A stretch of 56,558 nt of DNA from Chthonomonadales bacterium (GCA_027459625.1 DAIDHP010000025.1:1-56558); one strand, 5' to 3'. Shown: positions 26,371 through 35,974, counted from the stretch's first letter. A program made the numbers and translations. The notes: generated by a model not told the origin, from the letters alone.

Positions 26371-27000
26371 ACATACCCGGTCACTTCGTTCCCGGCTAGG
26401 ATAGGGGTTTCCCATCCTGCCCATCCATAAAATCCCTTCATCGTGTTCAGACCCTCCACATCCTGCCCATCCTTAAAATCCTTTCATCGTGTTCAAAACC
26501 CAGCCCTTAATTCCGCAACCGGTTTCGATAGCCTAAGGTCACCCGGTCACTTCGTTCCCGGCTCAGCTTTGCGCCTTAATGCTTTTTTGTGGTTGGCGGA
26601 AGATACCCGGTCACTTCGTTCCCGGGCGGATAGGGGTTTCCCATCCTGCCCATCCATAAAATCCCTTCATCGTGTTCAAAACCCAAACCATGAATCCCGC
26701 CACCAGTGTCGATAGGCGAAAGTCACCCGGTCACTTCGTTCCCGGTTCGGATAGGGATACCCCATCCTGTTCATCCATAAAATCCCTTCATCGTGTTCCG
26801 AAACCCAGCCCTGAATCCCGCTGCCGTGTAGATAGCCGAAACATACCCGGTCACTTCGTTCCCGGCTAGGATAGGAATTTCCCATCCTGTTCATCCTTAA
26901 AATCCTTTCATCGTGTTCCGAAACCAAAACCTGAATCCGCCACCGTGTCGATAGCCGAAAGTCACCCGGTCACTTCGTTCCCGGTTCGAATAGGGATTTG
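26371..27000 (+). repeat. ~120 bp tandem repeats, six copies
   Basis: The marker word CCGGTCACTTCGTTCCCGG occurs at 26376, 26542, 26606, 26726, 26846 and 26965. Spacing is 119-120 bp in the last part. A short insertion at about 26562-26600 repeats the right end of the inverted-repeat element, showing that the two repeat families move or expand together. No gene is seen here. Confidence 0.85.
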
Positions 27001-27064
27001 GGTTACCGAAAAGCGATAGCCATGGGAAAATTCCCAAGCGGAACCAGAAACCGAAAGTTTTATA

Positions 27065-27093
27065 TTGACATCCCGCGTGAGTTCAGTTATACT
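27065..27093 (+). promoter_or_regulatory. Sigma-70-type promoter of the repeat-protein operon
   Basis: TTGACA, a 17-base spacer and TATACT: a near-consensus housekeeping promoter about 75 bp before the ATG at 27169. Transcription would start near 27100. It should drive both paralogous secreted-protein genes. Confidence 0.8.
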
Positions 27094-27168
27094 GTAATTC
27101 GTGTATTGTGCGTTATAACCGATAATTACGCATAGGTTTTGTTCAGGCATGCCTTTGGAGGAAAATCC

Positions 27169-28326
27169 ATGCAGAAGCCAATTTTTGCCGCGCTTAGTAT
27201 TCTGGCGTTAGGAACCTATCTTTTCGCCACACCGTCCGCCCGCGCAGACCTTCCGCCCGAAAGAGAGTTGCTGGGGGTGCGCATGTGGAGACCGGCCAGC
27301 TCCGTTTTCGCCAAGTTCGGCGCACCATCACGACAGATCAGCTCTTCCAGCTCCTCATCCAGCATGGCCATGGGCGGGATGCCCGGCATGATGGGGTCCG
27401 GAGGGGGATCCAATCCATATTCCATGATGGGTTCCAGCGGATATCCCGGTGGTCCCGGCGGCGCCAAGGGCGCCGGTGGAATCGCAAGCACCTTGAACGG
27501 CACCGGATCAACCTTGGACACCCCGGAAGAGGTGTTGCACGCCTTGGTTCTTCTCAGTCAAAACAAGAACGTTTCGCCTATCCAGACAATGGGCGGCGGC
27601 GGAATGCCTGGCTTCATGCCCGGATCGCCGATGAAGTCCATGGGCATGATGGGCTCCTCCCCTTACAGCGGGATGGGCTCTTCTCCCTACGGCGGTTCCG
27701 GTCCGTCCTCTCCTTACAGCGGGATGGGATCCTCGCCATACGGCGGTTCCGGTCCATCCTCTCCTTACGGCGGGATGGGCTCTTCGCCCTACGGCGGTTC
27801 CGGTCCGTCCTCGCCATACGGTGGTTCCGGTCCGTCCTCTCCCTACAGCGGCATGGGATCCTCGCCATACAGCGGGATGGGCGGCTCCGGCGGCATGCCC
27901 GGCATGATGGGAGGAATGGGCGGACAGCAGGTTACCGATCTGACCCCGGGGCAGACTCGCTGGTTCTACGACGGCTCTCCGGAGAAGGTGTTCACCTTCA
28001 ACAAGGACGGCAGGGTGATTGAGATCGGCGTGTTCGCAAAGACTGGCATTATCGCGGGCGTGAACGTGAAGAAGGACGAGCTTTTATTGATGAAGATCGC
28101 CTTGACGGGGAAAATGTCGGATACGCTGACATCCCGTCATATTGCGCTTGGTTCCACCATGGCGGCGGTCTACAAGGCGTATGGATGGGCTGCGCACGTC
28201 GTCACATCCGGCGATGTGGTGCTGTTGGATTATCGCGACACCGCTCACGTGGCGTTCAAATGCGATTATTTCGGCAAAAAGGTTGGATATCGAGTGACTG
28301 GAATCGTTGTATCCCTGTCCGAATAG
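27169..28326 (+). CDS. Secreted protein with Gly/Ser/Tyr/Met-rich tandem repeats (paralogue 1)
   Basis: A 385-residue exported protein of unknown function. The signal peptide is FAALSILALGTYLFATPSARA. A short N-terminal motif, ERELLGVRMWRPASSVFAKF, is followed by a long low-complexity region in which units such as GMGSSPYGGSGPSSPY recur. The last ~120 residues (WFYDGSPEKVFTFNKDGRVI onward) form a folded domain. The LLG...V..KFG.P motif recalls the repeat unit of BamE/SmpA-like envelope proteins, and RHIALGSTMAAVYKAYG in the C-terminus looks like a second such unit. That resemblance is weak. GGAGG lies 9-14 bases before the ATG. Confidence 0.8.
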   Translation: MQKPIFAALSILALGTYLFATPSARADLPPERELLGVRMWRPASSVFAKFGAPSRQISSSSSSSSMAMGGMPGMMGSGGGSNPYSMMGSSGYPGGPGGAKGAGGIASTLNGTGSTLDTPEEVLHALVLLSQNKNVSPIQTMGGGGMPGFMPGSPMKSMGMMGSSPYSGMGSSPYGGSGPSSPYSGMGSSPYGGSGPSSPYGGMGSSPYGGSGPSSPYGGSGPSSPYSGMGSSPYSGMGGSGGMPGMMGGMGGQQVTDLTPGQTRWFYDGSPEKVFTFNKDGRVIEIGVFAKTGIIAGVNVKKDELLLMKIALTGKMSDTLTSRHIALGSTMAAVYKAYGWAAHVVTSGDVVLLDYRDTAHVAFKCDYFGKKVGYRVTGIVVSLSE

Positions 28327-28360
28327 GGCGTGATGCGCCGATCCATTTTTGGAGACAAGC

Positions 28361-29569
28361 ATGAAATCATCTATCCGAATCGCTACGATCCTATCCGCCG
28401 CCGCTTTTTTGACGTGCGGATTTTCGGCATACGCCCAAAACTTTCCTCGTGAGCGTTCGTTACTGGGCATACCGATGGGCGCAAACTCGTTGGAGGTGCT
28501 CGCCAAATTCGGGCAGCCCAACCGTGTGGAGAGCGCGGACACACAGGAGTATTTGGGCGGAGGAACCACCATGGGCTCTTCCCGCATGGGATCCATGATG
28601 GGCGCCCCATATGGAATGAGTGGCGCATCCTCGCCTTACGGAATGACAGGCACGGGCGGCTCCCCTTATAGCGGAATGCCTGGAACACCCGGAATGCCCG
28701 GAATGCCCGGAATGATGGGTGGTCCAGGGGGCCCCGGCGGTCCGATGGGGGCTCAGGGACCGCAAACTCCGGAATCGATTATCCTTCGTCCTCCCTACTC
28801 CACTGGCGGAGGCGGAATGGGACGCATGGGCGGCATGCCCGGTATGCCCGGAATGATGGGCGGTCCTGGCGGCTATCCTGAAGGCGGTCCATCGGCGGGC
28901 GGTCCTCCCTCCTATATGAAAGCCGGCGGCGGCGGCTCCCCTTACAGCGGCATGGGGTCCTCTCCTTATAGTGGGATGGGGTCTTCCCCGTATAGCGGTA
29001 TGGGCTCCTCGCCATACGGCGGTTCCGGTCCGTCCTCTCCTTACAGTGGCATGGGCGGCATGCCCGGAATGCCAGGTGGAATGCCCTCCTATGGCGGACC
29101 GCAGATGGGAGGCAAAGGCGCGGGGGGCACAAACTCTCAAAATTTGAAGCAACAATATCAACTTGATATCCTCCAGGCGAAGGCGCTCGTGCTGAACTCC
29201 CCTCCGGTTGATTTGGACCAGGGCGAGGTGAAATGGATATACACGAAGGGCACCAACGAGATAGTGTTTCTGTTCGATCACGCCGGTGAGGTGATCCAAA
29301 TCCAAAGCCTTGGATATTCGAACGGCGGAGTTACCTCCGCAGGCGTGCATCTTGGGTCCACGCAGAAACAGATCATGGACGATTACGGGTTCACCGACAA
29401 GATATACAACACCACCTCCACTGACGCCTACGGCAAGACCGTGAACGTGATGACATTGGACTACAGCAAAACCTCCAACTGTGCGTTCGATCTCATTGAT
29501 CGTCACGACGGCAAAGGTTACCGTGTGGTTCGCATCACAGTGGCGTTGATGAATCAGGAAGACCTGTAA
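28361..29569 (+). CDS. Secreted protein with Gly/Ser/Tyr/Met-rich tandem repeats (paralogue 2)
   Basis: A 402-residue paralogue of the preceding gene, 34 bp downstream and probably cotranscribed. The signal peptide (IRIATILSAAAFLTCGFSAYA) is followed by RERSLLGIPMGANSLEVLAK, equivalent to the first gene's LLG motif. The low-complexity middle mixes PGMPGMMGGPGG and SPYSGMGSSPYG units. The C-terminal domain (VKWIYTKGTNEIVFLFDHAG to YRVVRITVAL) contains AGVHLGSTQKQIMDDYG, a second LLG-like unit. The two proteins share architecture but the repeats have diverged. Function is unknown; a structural envelope or matrix role is possible. Confidence 0.8.
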   Translation: MKSSIRIATILSAAAFLTCGFSAYAQNFPRERSLLGIPMGANSLEVLAKFGQPNRVESADTQEYLGGGTTMGSSRMGSMMGAPYGMSGASSPYGMTGTGGSPYSGMPGTPGMPGMPGMMGGPGGPGGPMGAQGPQTPESIILRPPYSTGGGGMGRMGGMPGMPGMMGGPGGYPEGGPSAGGPPSYMKAGGGGSPYSGMGSSPYSGMGSSPYSGMGSSPYGGSGPSSPYSGMGGMPGMPGGMPSYGGPQMGGKGAGGTNSQNLKQQYQLDILQAKALVLNSPPVDLDQGEVKWIYTKGTNEIVFLFDHAGEVIQIQSLGYSNGGVTSAGVHLGSTQKQIMDDYGFTDKIYNTTSTDAYGKTVNVMTLDYSKTSNCAFDLIDRHDGKGYRVVRITVALMNQEDL

Positions 29570-29589
29570 ACACTGTCATTTAATTTCAA

Positions 29590-29632
29590 GGCAAAGGATT
29601 TCGGTAGCCATTCCGTATCCTTTGCCTTTTTT
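29590..29632 (+). terminator. Rho-independent terminator
   Basis: A perfect 10-bp stem GGCAAAGGAT/ATCCTTTGCC (29590-29599 and 29617-29626) with a 17-base loop, followed by six T. It ends the repeat-protein operon just before dnaG, whose ATG follows at once. Confidence 0.88.
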
Positions 29633-29633
29633 A

Positions 29634-31562
29634 ATGAGGCGAAAATTGGCAAACAAGGAAGAGATAAAGGACAGAAGCGATATCGTGGAGGTGATTGGAT
29701 CGTTCATCCAATTGCGCAAACGCGGCAGGAACTGGATTGGTCTTTGTCCCTTTCATCAGGAAAAAACTCCCTCCTTCAACGTGGATCCGGTCACCCGCAG
29801 CTTCAAATGCTTTGGGTGCGGGGTTTCCGGCGACGTCTTCACCTTCGTCGAGAAGTTCGAGAATATGAGTTTTATCGAGGCTGCGGAGCTTCTGGCGCGA
29901 AGATGCGGGCTGGAGTTGGACCGGGTCAACGGGGCGCAAAAAACCGAGCAGAAAAGCGAGCGGGAGTTATTACTGGAGATGAACAGCGTTGCGGCGGCAT
30001 GGTTCGCCGCTGCGTTGAAGAAATCCGAGTTCGCGCAAGAGTATCTGAAAAACAGGGCGGTCGCGCCGGAAACGATGGCAAGCTTTCAGTTAGGATACGC
30101 TCCGGATTCCTGGGATTCTCTTTCGACCTATCTATCGAGCAAGCGCATGGATAGAAGGATCGCCATGTCGGCGGGTTTAATAAAAGCCCGTGATTCCGAG
30201 CAATATTATGACGTCTTTCGCAGCCGGATCATCTTTCCCATTCATGACGAACAGAATCGCATTGTGGGTTTCGGAGGCAGGGCGTTCGGAGACGAACAAC
30301 CCAAATACCTGAACACCGGCGAGACTCCCGTTTTTGTCAAGAGCCGGTTGCTATACGGCTTGCCGTTCGCTCGCAGAAAAATCTCCTCCGCAGGATACGC
30401 TCTCCTGATGGAGGGGTACATGGATGTCATTGCGGCGCATCAGTCCGGATTCACCCATGCGTTGGCAACACTTGGCACCTCTCTCACCGAGGAGCATGCA
30501 AAGAAACTCGCGCGTCTCACCGGCACGATCATTCTCGTTTACGACGCGGACAACGCAGGAATCAAGGCCACTCTGCGCTCATCGGAGATTTTGGAGAAGG
30601 CAGGGCTAACGGTGAAGGTGGTGCGGTTGCCCGCCGGGGATGATCCGGATTCCCTTCTGAAACGAGGGGAGGTTGCATCCTTCCAACGCTCCATTGATCA
30701 GGCGATCGGCAGAGTGGAGTTCCAACTGGATAGAATCATCGAATTGGCGGATCAGAGCACGGAATCCGGTCGCGCGAGGATGTTGCGGCAGATCATCGCC
30801 ATTCTCGCATCCGTGCCAACTCGCGCTGAGAGGGACGTGTATATTGAAAGGGTGTGGAGGTATCATCCCCTAAGCTCCAGCGGACCGAGCGTCGCCAAAG
30901 AGCATCTGCATCGCGATGCGGAGGCTTTCAATGGGCGCAAAGTGGCGGCGAAGAGCCAACCCTCCGCTCCGCCGACATCGACCGGCGCCGGTTACGGCAA
31001 TCGTCCCTCCTTTCCCAATCGATACAACGACAGGTACCGACGCGACACCGCATCCCCCCCGCAATCTTACGAGATTCCAAACGCCAACACCGGCTTGGGT
31101 GGTTTGACCGCCGAACAAAAAGCCGAGCGAGGAGTACTAGGGGGTATGATAAACATTGAGACCCGCCAATCCCTTCTTGCCATGATTTCCAAGGATATTT
31201 TCATCAGTGAACCGATTCGCACTCTGTATACGCTAATCACCGAGGATGAGAGATACGCCAAATCGGAGGAGGCGGATTGGATCATCATGATGGAGCGCGA
31301 AGAAAATTTAGAAAATTTTGATTCCATCCGTAATATCTTGCAGGAATTTCATGTTTCGATGTCTAATGAACCAATAACAGCGGAGTATGTATCCGACTGC
31401 ATACAAACATTGCGAAAATACCGGGTTTTGCAGCTTAAGGCTGAACTGGCTCGTTTTCTGCAGCAAAAAGAGATGTGGACCGAAGAGGACAACGAGAAGG
31501 CGATGCATTTTCAACGCCTGATCAGGGAGTTGAAGGGTTCCGGCGAATCCCCAACGCAATAA
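29634..31562 (+). CDS. dnaG: DNA primase DnaG
   Basis: A 642-residue primase that makes RNA primers at the replication fork. The N-terminal zinc-binding domain has CPFH...CFGC (C-X2-H and C-X2-C). The RNA-polymerase/TOPRIM core carries EGYMDVIAAHQSG, ATLGTSLTEEHAKKLAR and the acidic YDADNAG. A Ser/Pro/Tyr-rich linker (about residues 440-490) leads to a C-terminal helical domain that would bind the replicative helicase. The ATG at 29634 lies right after the upstream terminator; TTG 29622 would sit inside it. Length is normal. It precedes rpoD, a common bacterial arrangement. Confidence 0.96.
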   Translation: MRRKLANKEEIKDRSDIVEVIGSFIQLRKRGRNWIGLCPFHQEKTPSFNVDPVTRSFKCFGCGVSGDVFTFVEKFENMSFIEAAELLARRCGLELDRVNGAQKTEQKSERELLLEMNSVAAAWFAAALKKSEFAQEYLKNRAVAPETMASFQLGYAPDSWDSLSTYLSSKRMDRRIAMSAGLIKARDSEQYYDVFRSRIIFPIHDEQNRIVGFGGRAFGDEQPKYLNTGETPVFVKSRLLYGLPFARRKISSAGYALLMEGYMDVIAAHQSGFTHALATLGTSLTEEHAKKLARLTGTIILVYDADNAGIKATLRSSEILEKAGLTVKVVRLPAGDDPDSLLKRGEVASFQRSIDQAIGRVEFQLDRIIELADQSTESGRARMLRQIIAILASVPTRAERDVYIERVWRYHPLSSSGPSVAKEHLHRDAEAFNGRKVAAKSQPSAPPTSTGAGYGNRPSFPNRYNDRYRRDTASPPQSYEIPNANTGLGGLTAEQKAERGVLGGMINIETRQSLLAMISKDIFISEPIRTLYTLITEDERYAKSEEADWIIMMEREENLENFDSIRNILQEFHVSMSNEPITAEYVSDCIQTLRKYRVLQLKAELARFLQQKEMWTEEDNEKAMHFQRLIRELKGSGESPTQ

Positions 31563-31642
31563 CGTTTTCTCGTCGTGATCAGGAGATGAAAGGGCGAGGC
31601 GAATATCCAATGCGAGAAAATAAATGTTCACCGCAGGGCGTA

Positions 31643-31671
31643 TTGCACAAACCCGATCTTAAAGTTATGTT
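31643..31671 (+). promoter_or_regulatory. Possible sigma-70 promoter of rpoD
   Basis: TTGCAC, 17 bases, TATGTT, about 140 bp before rpoD. It is a moderate match in a gap of ~250 bp that has no gene. Readthrough from dnaG is also possible. Confidence 0.4.
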
Positions 31672-31809
31672 ATTATAAAGATGTAATTGCAGAAATTCAT
31701 TTGACGAGACGGACATCGAATACCATACGCTCAAAGAAACGTCAAAAAGCGAATGATGCAAATGGTTCGAATGATTTGATGCGATAAGCATCCGGCTGGA
31801 GGAAATGCA

Positions 31810-32955
31810 ATGAATGGAGCTGCTGTCAATCAACCCCATGAGAATGGAAATCTGAATCGATTGCTGGCGCACGGCAAGGCGCAGGGATATCTCACGTTCG
31901 ATGAGATCAGCGATACCGTGGGTGATGAGTATTTTGATTCGGACAAAATAGACGATCTCCTAATCACGCTGGATGAACAAGGCGTGGAGGTGCTGGGAAG
32001 CGCAAGGGATGTAAGTCTCATGGATAATGAGGCAATTCGTCAACGTGGGGTTCACGCGCTTAACAACTCCATTATCTACGACGAGGATCTCTTATCTCTT
32101 GACGGGATACCCATTGAGGATTCCGTGCGGATGTGGCTGAATGAGGTTGGAAAGACGCCTTTGCTTACGCTCGAGCAGGAGATTGCTCTGGCGCGGATTA
32201 TCGAGAATGAGAAGGAGGATCCCGTCGCCGCTCGCCAAGCACGTGAGACTCTGACGCAATCCAACCTTCGCCTCGTGGTTTCCATTGCGAAACGATATAG
32301 CGGGCGGGGCATGGCGTTTCCCGACCTCATTCAGGAGGGGAATATCGGGCTGCTCCGCGCCGTGGAGAAATTCAATCATCACAAGGGATACCGCTTTAGC
32401 ACCTACGCCACATGGTGGATACGCCAATCGATTACACGCGCCATCGCTGATCAAGGCCGCACCATTCGAATTCCCGTGCACATGGTGGAGACCATCACAC
32501 GCTTTATCAAGGCGAAGGGGATGTTGATACAGAAATTGGGTCGCGATCCTTCGATAGACGAACTCGCCGCAGTTCTGGAGATGCCGGCGGAGCGCGTCTC
32601 CGAGATCATACGCATCGTGCCGGAACCGCTGTCCTTGGAAACGCCCATAGGCGAGGAGGAGGATAGCCATCTTTCTGATTTCCTTGAGGATCATGAAGCC
32701 GTTTCGCCCACGGACGCGACATCGCATCTCATTCTAAAGGAAAAAATAGAGGAGGCTCTCAGCTTGTTGACTTCAAGAGAGCGCGACGTGCTTATCCTTC
32801 GCTTCGGATTGGAGGATGGCTGCTCGCGCACTCTGGAGGAGGTGGGACGCTACTTCCGCGTGTCCAGGGAAAGGATACGACAGATTGAATCGAAGGCCTT
32901 GAAGAAACTTCGGAGCCCTAATCGAAGCCGCAAACTAATGGACTATTTGGATTAA
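31810..32955 (+). CDS. rpoD: Primary RNA polymerase sigma factor RpoD
   Basis: A 381-residue sigma-70 factor. A short region 1.1-like start ([18 protein letters not shown]) is followed by region 1.2 ([20 protein letters not shown]). Region 2 carries the core-binding and -10-binding helices ([20 protein letters not shown] and [20 protein letters not shown]). Region 3 includes [14 protein letters not shown]. Region 4 ends in the -35-binding helix ([20 protein letters not shown]). It lacks the large non-conserved insert of enterobacterial RpoD, as in many phyla. A GGAGG ribosome-binding site precedes the ATG. Confidence 0.95.
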   Translation: MNGAAVNQPHENGNLNRLLAHGKAQGYLTFDEISDTVGDEYFDSDKIDDLLITLDEQGVEVLGSARDVSLMDNEAIRQRGVHALNNSIIYDEDLLSLDGIPIEDSVRMWLNEVGKTPLLTLEQEIALARIIENEKEDPVAARQARETLTQSNLRLVVSIAKRYSGRGMAFPDLIQEGNIGLLRAVEKFNHHKGYRFSTYATWWIRQSITRAIADQGRTIRIPVHMVETITRFIKAKGMLIQKLGRDPSIDELAAVLEMPAERVSEIIRIVPEPLSLETPIGEEEDSHLSDFLEDHEAVSPTDATSHLILKEKIEEALSLLTSRERDVLILRFGLEDGCSRTLEEVGRYFRVSRERIRQIESKALKKLRSPNRSRKLMDYLD

Positions 32956-33063
32956 TAAAAAAAAGAAATACCGCGAAACTTCAGCGATTGGTAATCATAG
33001 GATGCACTATTAGCCAATCTCCTGAATTTCGCAATTACCGTGATGTACTCATTCCGCTTGAGG

Positions 33064-33096
33064 GTGCGGTTTGAACGTTCAACCGTTCAACCGCAC
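33064..33096. terminator. Bidirectional terminator between rpoD and thrC
   Basis: GTGCGGTTTGAACG pairs with CGTTCAACCGCAC (one bulge). A CTATTTTATT tract follows on the plus side. It sits between convergent genes and can serve both. Confidence 0.75.
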
Positions 33097-33102
33097 TCTA
33101 TT

Positions 33103-34161
33103 TTATTGCATGTTCAGCGCTTGAAGAACGGATTCTATATTGGCTGATACAACCTTCGGTTGCGCACTTGATTGATTGACGGCGGTTTGCGGATCTTTTA
33201 ACCCATGCCCTGTCAGCGTGACAGTGACTACGGACGGTTTGCTGAAATATCCGCTTTCCCCTAACAGCTTCAGCCCGGCGATTGGCGCCACGGACGCCGG
33301 TTCCGCGAACACTCCCTCCAAACGGGTGACCATTCGGTACGCTTCCAAAATCTGCTCATCCGTCACCTTGTCGATGATGCCGCCCGATTCGTCTCTCGCC
33401 GCCAACGCGGATTGCCAACTGGCGGGATTGCCGATGCGGATGGCCGTTGCGATGGTTTCGGGATGCTTTATCGGATGACCCTCCACTATCGGGGCCGCTC
33501 CGGCGGCTTGAAAGCCCAGCATTTTCGGAAGGGCGGAGCATTTTCCCTTCTTGTGATATTCCTTAAATCCCATCCAGTACGCCGTGATGTTCCCCGCGTT
33601 GCCAACGGGCAATGCGTGAAAATGCGGTGCGCCGCCCAAATCATCAACGATCTCAAAGGATGCGGTTTTTTGCCCTTGGATGCGGTAGGGGTTCAGTGAA
33701 TTGACCAATGCGATTGGATATCTGGATGTAATGTCACGGACAAGTTTCAGGGCTTCATCGAAATTCCCCTCAACGGCCAGAACCTTCGCTCCGTGAACCA
33801 GAGCCTGCGCGAGTTTTCCAAGAGCGATTTTGCCGCCGGGGATGAGCACATGGCACTCTAGCCCTGCGCGGGCGGAATAAGCCGCGGCTGAGGCGGAAGT
33901 GTTGCCGGTTGAGGCGCACATCACGGTTTTCACCCCTTCCTCCATCGCCTTGCTGATCGCCATGCACATGCCTCGATCCTTGAAAGAGCCCGTGGGGTTC
34001 AAGCCTTCGTATTTCAGATACAGATCGATTTTGGGCGATATCCACGCCGCCAGCCTGGGTGCTCGAATAAGTGGGGTGTTCCCTTCATGAATGGAGATGA
34101 CGGGAGTTTTATCGGTAACGGGAAGATATTCGCGGTAACGATCTATTAAACCTTTGTACAA
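33103..34161 (-). CDS. thrC: Threonine synthase
   Basis: A 352-residue PLP enzyme that converts O-phosphohomoserine to threonine. The PLP lysine lies in [11 protein letters not shown] (about residue 61). [11 protein letters not shown] is the N-terminal phosphate-binding stretch, and [19 protein letters not shown] and [15 protein letters not shown] bind the cofactor. This is the shorter, bacterial-type ThrC. The start is TTG at 34161 with an AGGAGG site 8 bases upstream; the nearby ATG is out of frame. It is the last gene of the prfB operon. Confidence 0.93.
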   Translation of the reverse strand: MYKGLIDRYREYLPVTDKTPVISIHEGNTPLIRAPRLAAWISPKIDLYLKYEGLNPTGSFKDRGMCMAISKAMEEGVKTVMCASTGNTSASAAAYSARAGLECHVLIPGGKIALGKLAQALVHGAKVLAVEGNFDEALKLVRDITSRYPIALVNSLNPYRIQGQKTASFEIVDDLGGAPHFHALPVGNAGNITAYWMGFKEYHKKGKCSALPKMLGFQAAGAAPIVEGHPIKHPETIATAIRIGNPASWQSALAARDESGGIIDKVTDEQILEAYRMVTRLEGVFAEPASVAPIAGLKLLGESGYFSKPSVVTVTLTGHGLKDPQTAVNQSSAQPKVVSANIESVLQALNMQ

Positions 34162-34180
34162 TCATAACCTCCTGCAAATA

Positions 34181-34202
34181 CGCCCCCTCAGTTGAGGGGG
34201 CG
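34181..34202 (-). promoter_or_regulatory. Strong hairpin just before the thrC ribosome-binding site
   Basis: A perfect 9-bp stem, CGCCCCCTC/GAGGGGGCG, with a 4-base loop, a few bases upstream of AGGAGG. No U-run follows. It may protect a processed mRNA end or slow readthrough from the upstream gene. Confidence 0.45.
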
Positions 34203-34250
34203 AAATTAAGACGGATTCAGTTTACCCGTTTTCCGATTTGACTTCGATGG

Positions 34251-35213
34251 TTAATTGGGACTCTCCTGGTAAGTCAGCGCCTCCAAGACATTCCCGACGA
34301 TAGCCAAGGATTTGGGGCTGCACTTGTCCGGAGTGTCCGCCAAGGTGTGCCATGGTGCGTAGTCGAAATCGATCACATCAATGGTGGGAATGCCGGCCTG
34401 AATTAGCGGAAGATGGTCATCCTCGATATTGTATTTCACGGAGTCGAAGAAATACTTGGAATATCCCATCTCCTTGGCGAGGTTGAATACCTTGTCATCC
34501 ACTTGAGGTGCGTATTTTTGGGAGTTGTACTCCTTGTAGATATCCAGGTTCTTGTCGCCAATCATATCTATCAGAACCCCGTACTCGGGATCGTAACCCT
34601 TATGGTGTGCGGCGAAGTAGCGGGAGCCGAGGAAGACGCCTTGATTCATCTCGAAGTTGCCGTAATCCTCGCCATCGATAAGGAGGAGAATCACGCCCAC
34701 TTTCGGACGGTTGATATGAAAGTCTCTCGCCATCTCTAGAAGCACCGCTGTTCCGGAGGCGCCGTCATTGGCTCCGGGGATCGGCATCTTCCGTTTTGCG
34801 GGGTCGATCTCCTCGTCGGCGGTGGGGCGGGTGTCCCAGTGAGTGCAAAAAAGTATGCTCTTCTTCGCTTTGGGATTGAACACGCCGATGATGTTGGTTA
34901 GCGGCATGCCGCGATAGGTGAAATCCTGAGTTTTGACAACATCCGCGTATTTTTTCATCTCAGCCAGGAGGAAGTCTCTTGTTTTGATGTGTGCAGGAGA
35001 ACCCACCGGACGGGGGCCGAAGTCGCACTGTTCAACCAAGAGTTTCATTGCTCGATCCCCGTCAAAATGGGGATTGGGGATTGTCACCTCGGAGGCGCTC
35101 GCTTGGTTTAGCGAAAATCTTTTTGAAGGTTGCGCCTGACATCCCGCCAGAGCGAAGATGCTAATAAACGTCAAAAGCACAAAATAAAGGCTCTTGCATC
35201 CCCTTTCAGGCAT
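34251..35213 (-). CDS. M28-family zinc peptidase lipoprotein (glutaminyl-cyclase-like)
   Basis: A 320-residue exported lipoprotein. SLYFVLLTFISIFALAGC is a type II signal with lipobox LAGC. The catalytic domain has the M28 zinc ligands: HWDTRP (His), GANDGASGTAV (bridging Asp) and LIDGEDYG (Glu/Asp), with DIDVIDFDYAPWHTLADT-type C-terminal sequence that supplies the last His. The order and the short spacing match bacterial glutaminyl cyclases as well as aminopeptidases, and these are hard to separate by eye. The start at 35213 is chosen so that the signal peptide is of normal length; an upstream TTG (35252) overlaps the previous gene. Confidence 0.82.
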   Translation of the reverse strand: MPERGCKSLYFVLLTFISIFALAGCQAQPSKRFSLNQASASEVTIPNPHFDGDRAMKLLVEQCDFGPRPVGSPAHIKTRDFLLAEMKKYADVVKTQDFTYRGMPLTNIIGVFNPKAKKSILFCTHWDTRPTADEEIDPAKRKMPIPGANDGASGTAVLLEMARDFHINRPKVGVILLLIDGEDYGNFEMNQGVFLGSRYFAAHHKGYDPEYGVLIDMIGDKNLDIYKEYNSQKYAPQVDDKVFNLAKEMGYSKYFFDSVKYNIEDDHLPLIQAGIPTIDVIDFDYAPWHTLADTPDKCSPKSLAIVGNVLEALTYQESPN

Positions 35214-35235
35214 GCAAAGAGATCGGCTGTCAGCC

Positions 35236-35964
35236 CTATTTTTGGAATACAATTTTGTTATCGCCTTTGCCGGATATTATGGGATGCGATGCGAGATAAT
35301 CCGCGATCGCACTGGATACCGCTATGTTGGTGTCGTGATCTATGTTGGATTTACTCCAGACCTTGAAGTATGCAAGAGCCCCGTTCGCCAAAGGGGAGGG
35401 CATCGCCACCATGTAGGTTTTGGAGTTATCCATAGGCATACCCGCGATTTTCACGGAGGTGACGCGATTATCCGTGCCACCTTTGGGATTGACTGTCATT
35501 GTCAATCCGGAAACCTGGAGGAATGCGCTGTTTTTTTGCGGAGTTAGCGACAGGCTTCGTTCCAAAGCCTGTTTAATCTGCGTCCCCGTCAACTTGACAA
35601 TCACCACAGTGTCGTCAGGATACATCAGGCAGTTGGAGAAATCGGATGCGTTGGCGGCACCCTTCGGTATCGTCGTCTCCTTGAAAGCGGAAGCAGGCAT
35701 GAAGGCGATATCCGTTTTCCCCGCAGCACGAATGGCGTCCACTATCACATCCGCGAGATTGCTCTCCTCCGTGCGGACGTTTAACGTGGACAAATCGTTT
35801 TCAACTGTAATTCCCGTTGGCTTGGGAGGAGGCGTGCCGGCAGAGACCCGGCACAGTAACAACAGAGCCATTGTCAGAAGCAATGCCAAAAGCAATCGCG
35901 ACGCCAACATCGCATGCTCGTGATGATAAGTTTCCGTTTTCTGAATGGACTGACTGCGATGCAT
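35236..35964 (-). CDS. Exported stand-alone 5'-nucleotidase C-terminal domain protein
   Basis: A 242-residue protein. A hydrophobic signal segment (MLASRLLLALLLTMALLLL) follows a charged, unusually long N-region. The rest matches the C-terminal substrate-binding domain of the 5'-nucleotidase family: NLADVIVDAIRAAGKTDIAF, the GTQIKQALERSL helix and FLQVSGLTMTVNPKGG. The metallophosphatase domain that normally precedes it is missing, so the protein alone should not hydrolyse nucleotides. The ATG at 35964 has a GAGGTG site. It starts 10 bp after prfB and is followed closely by the M28 gene. Confidence 0.8.
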   Translation of the reverse strand: MHRSQSIQKTETYHHEHAMLASRLLLALLLTMALLLLCRVSAGTPPPKPTGITVENDLSTLNVRTEESNLADVIVDAIRAAGKTDIAFMPASAFKETTIPKGAANASDFSNCLMYPDDTVVIVKLTGTQIKQALERSLSLTPQKNSAFLQVSGLTMTVNPKGGTDNRVTSVKIAGMPMDNSKTYMVAMPSPLANGALAYFKVWSKSNIDHDTNIAVSSAIADYLASHPIISGKGDNKIVFQK

Positions 35965-35974
35965 TTTTTGCACC

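Noticed and set aside
24629-26927. Open frames encoding repeated RERSDRV peptides
   Set aside because: They are translations of the ~120 bp tandem repeats and have no start signals or conserved domain.
27216-29506. Long open frames on the minus strand and in alternative frames across the two repeat-protein genes
   Set aside because: They arise from the GC-rich codon repeats of the real genes and give Arg/His-rich, low-complexity products without ribosome-binding sites.
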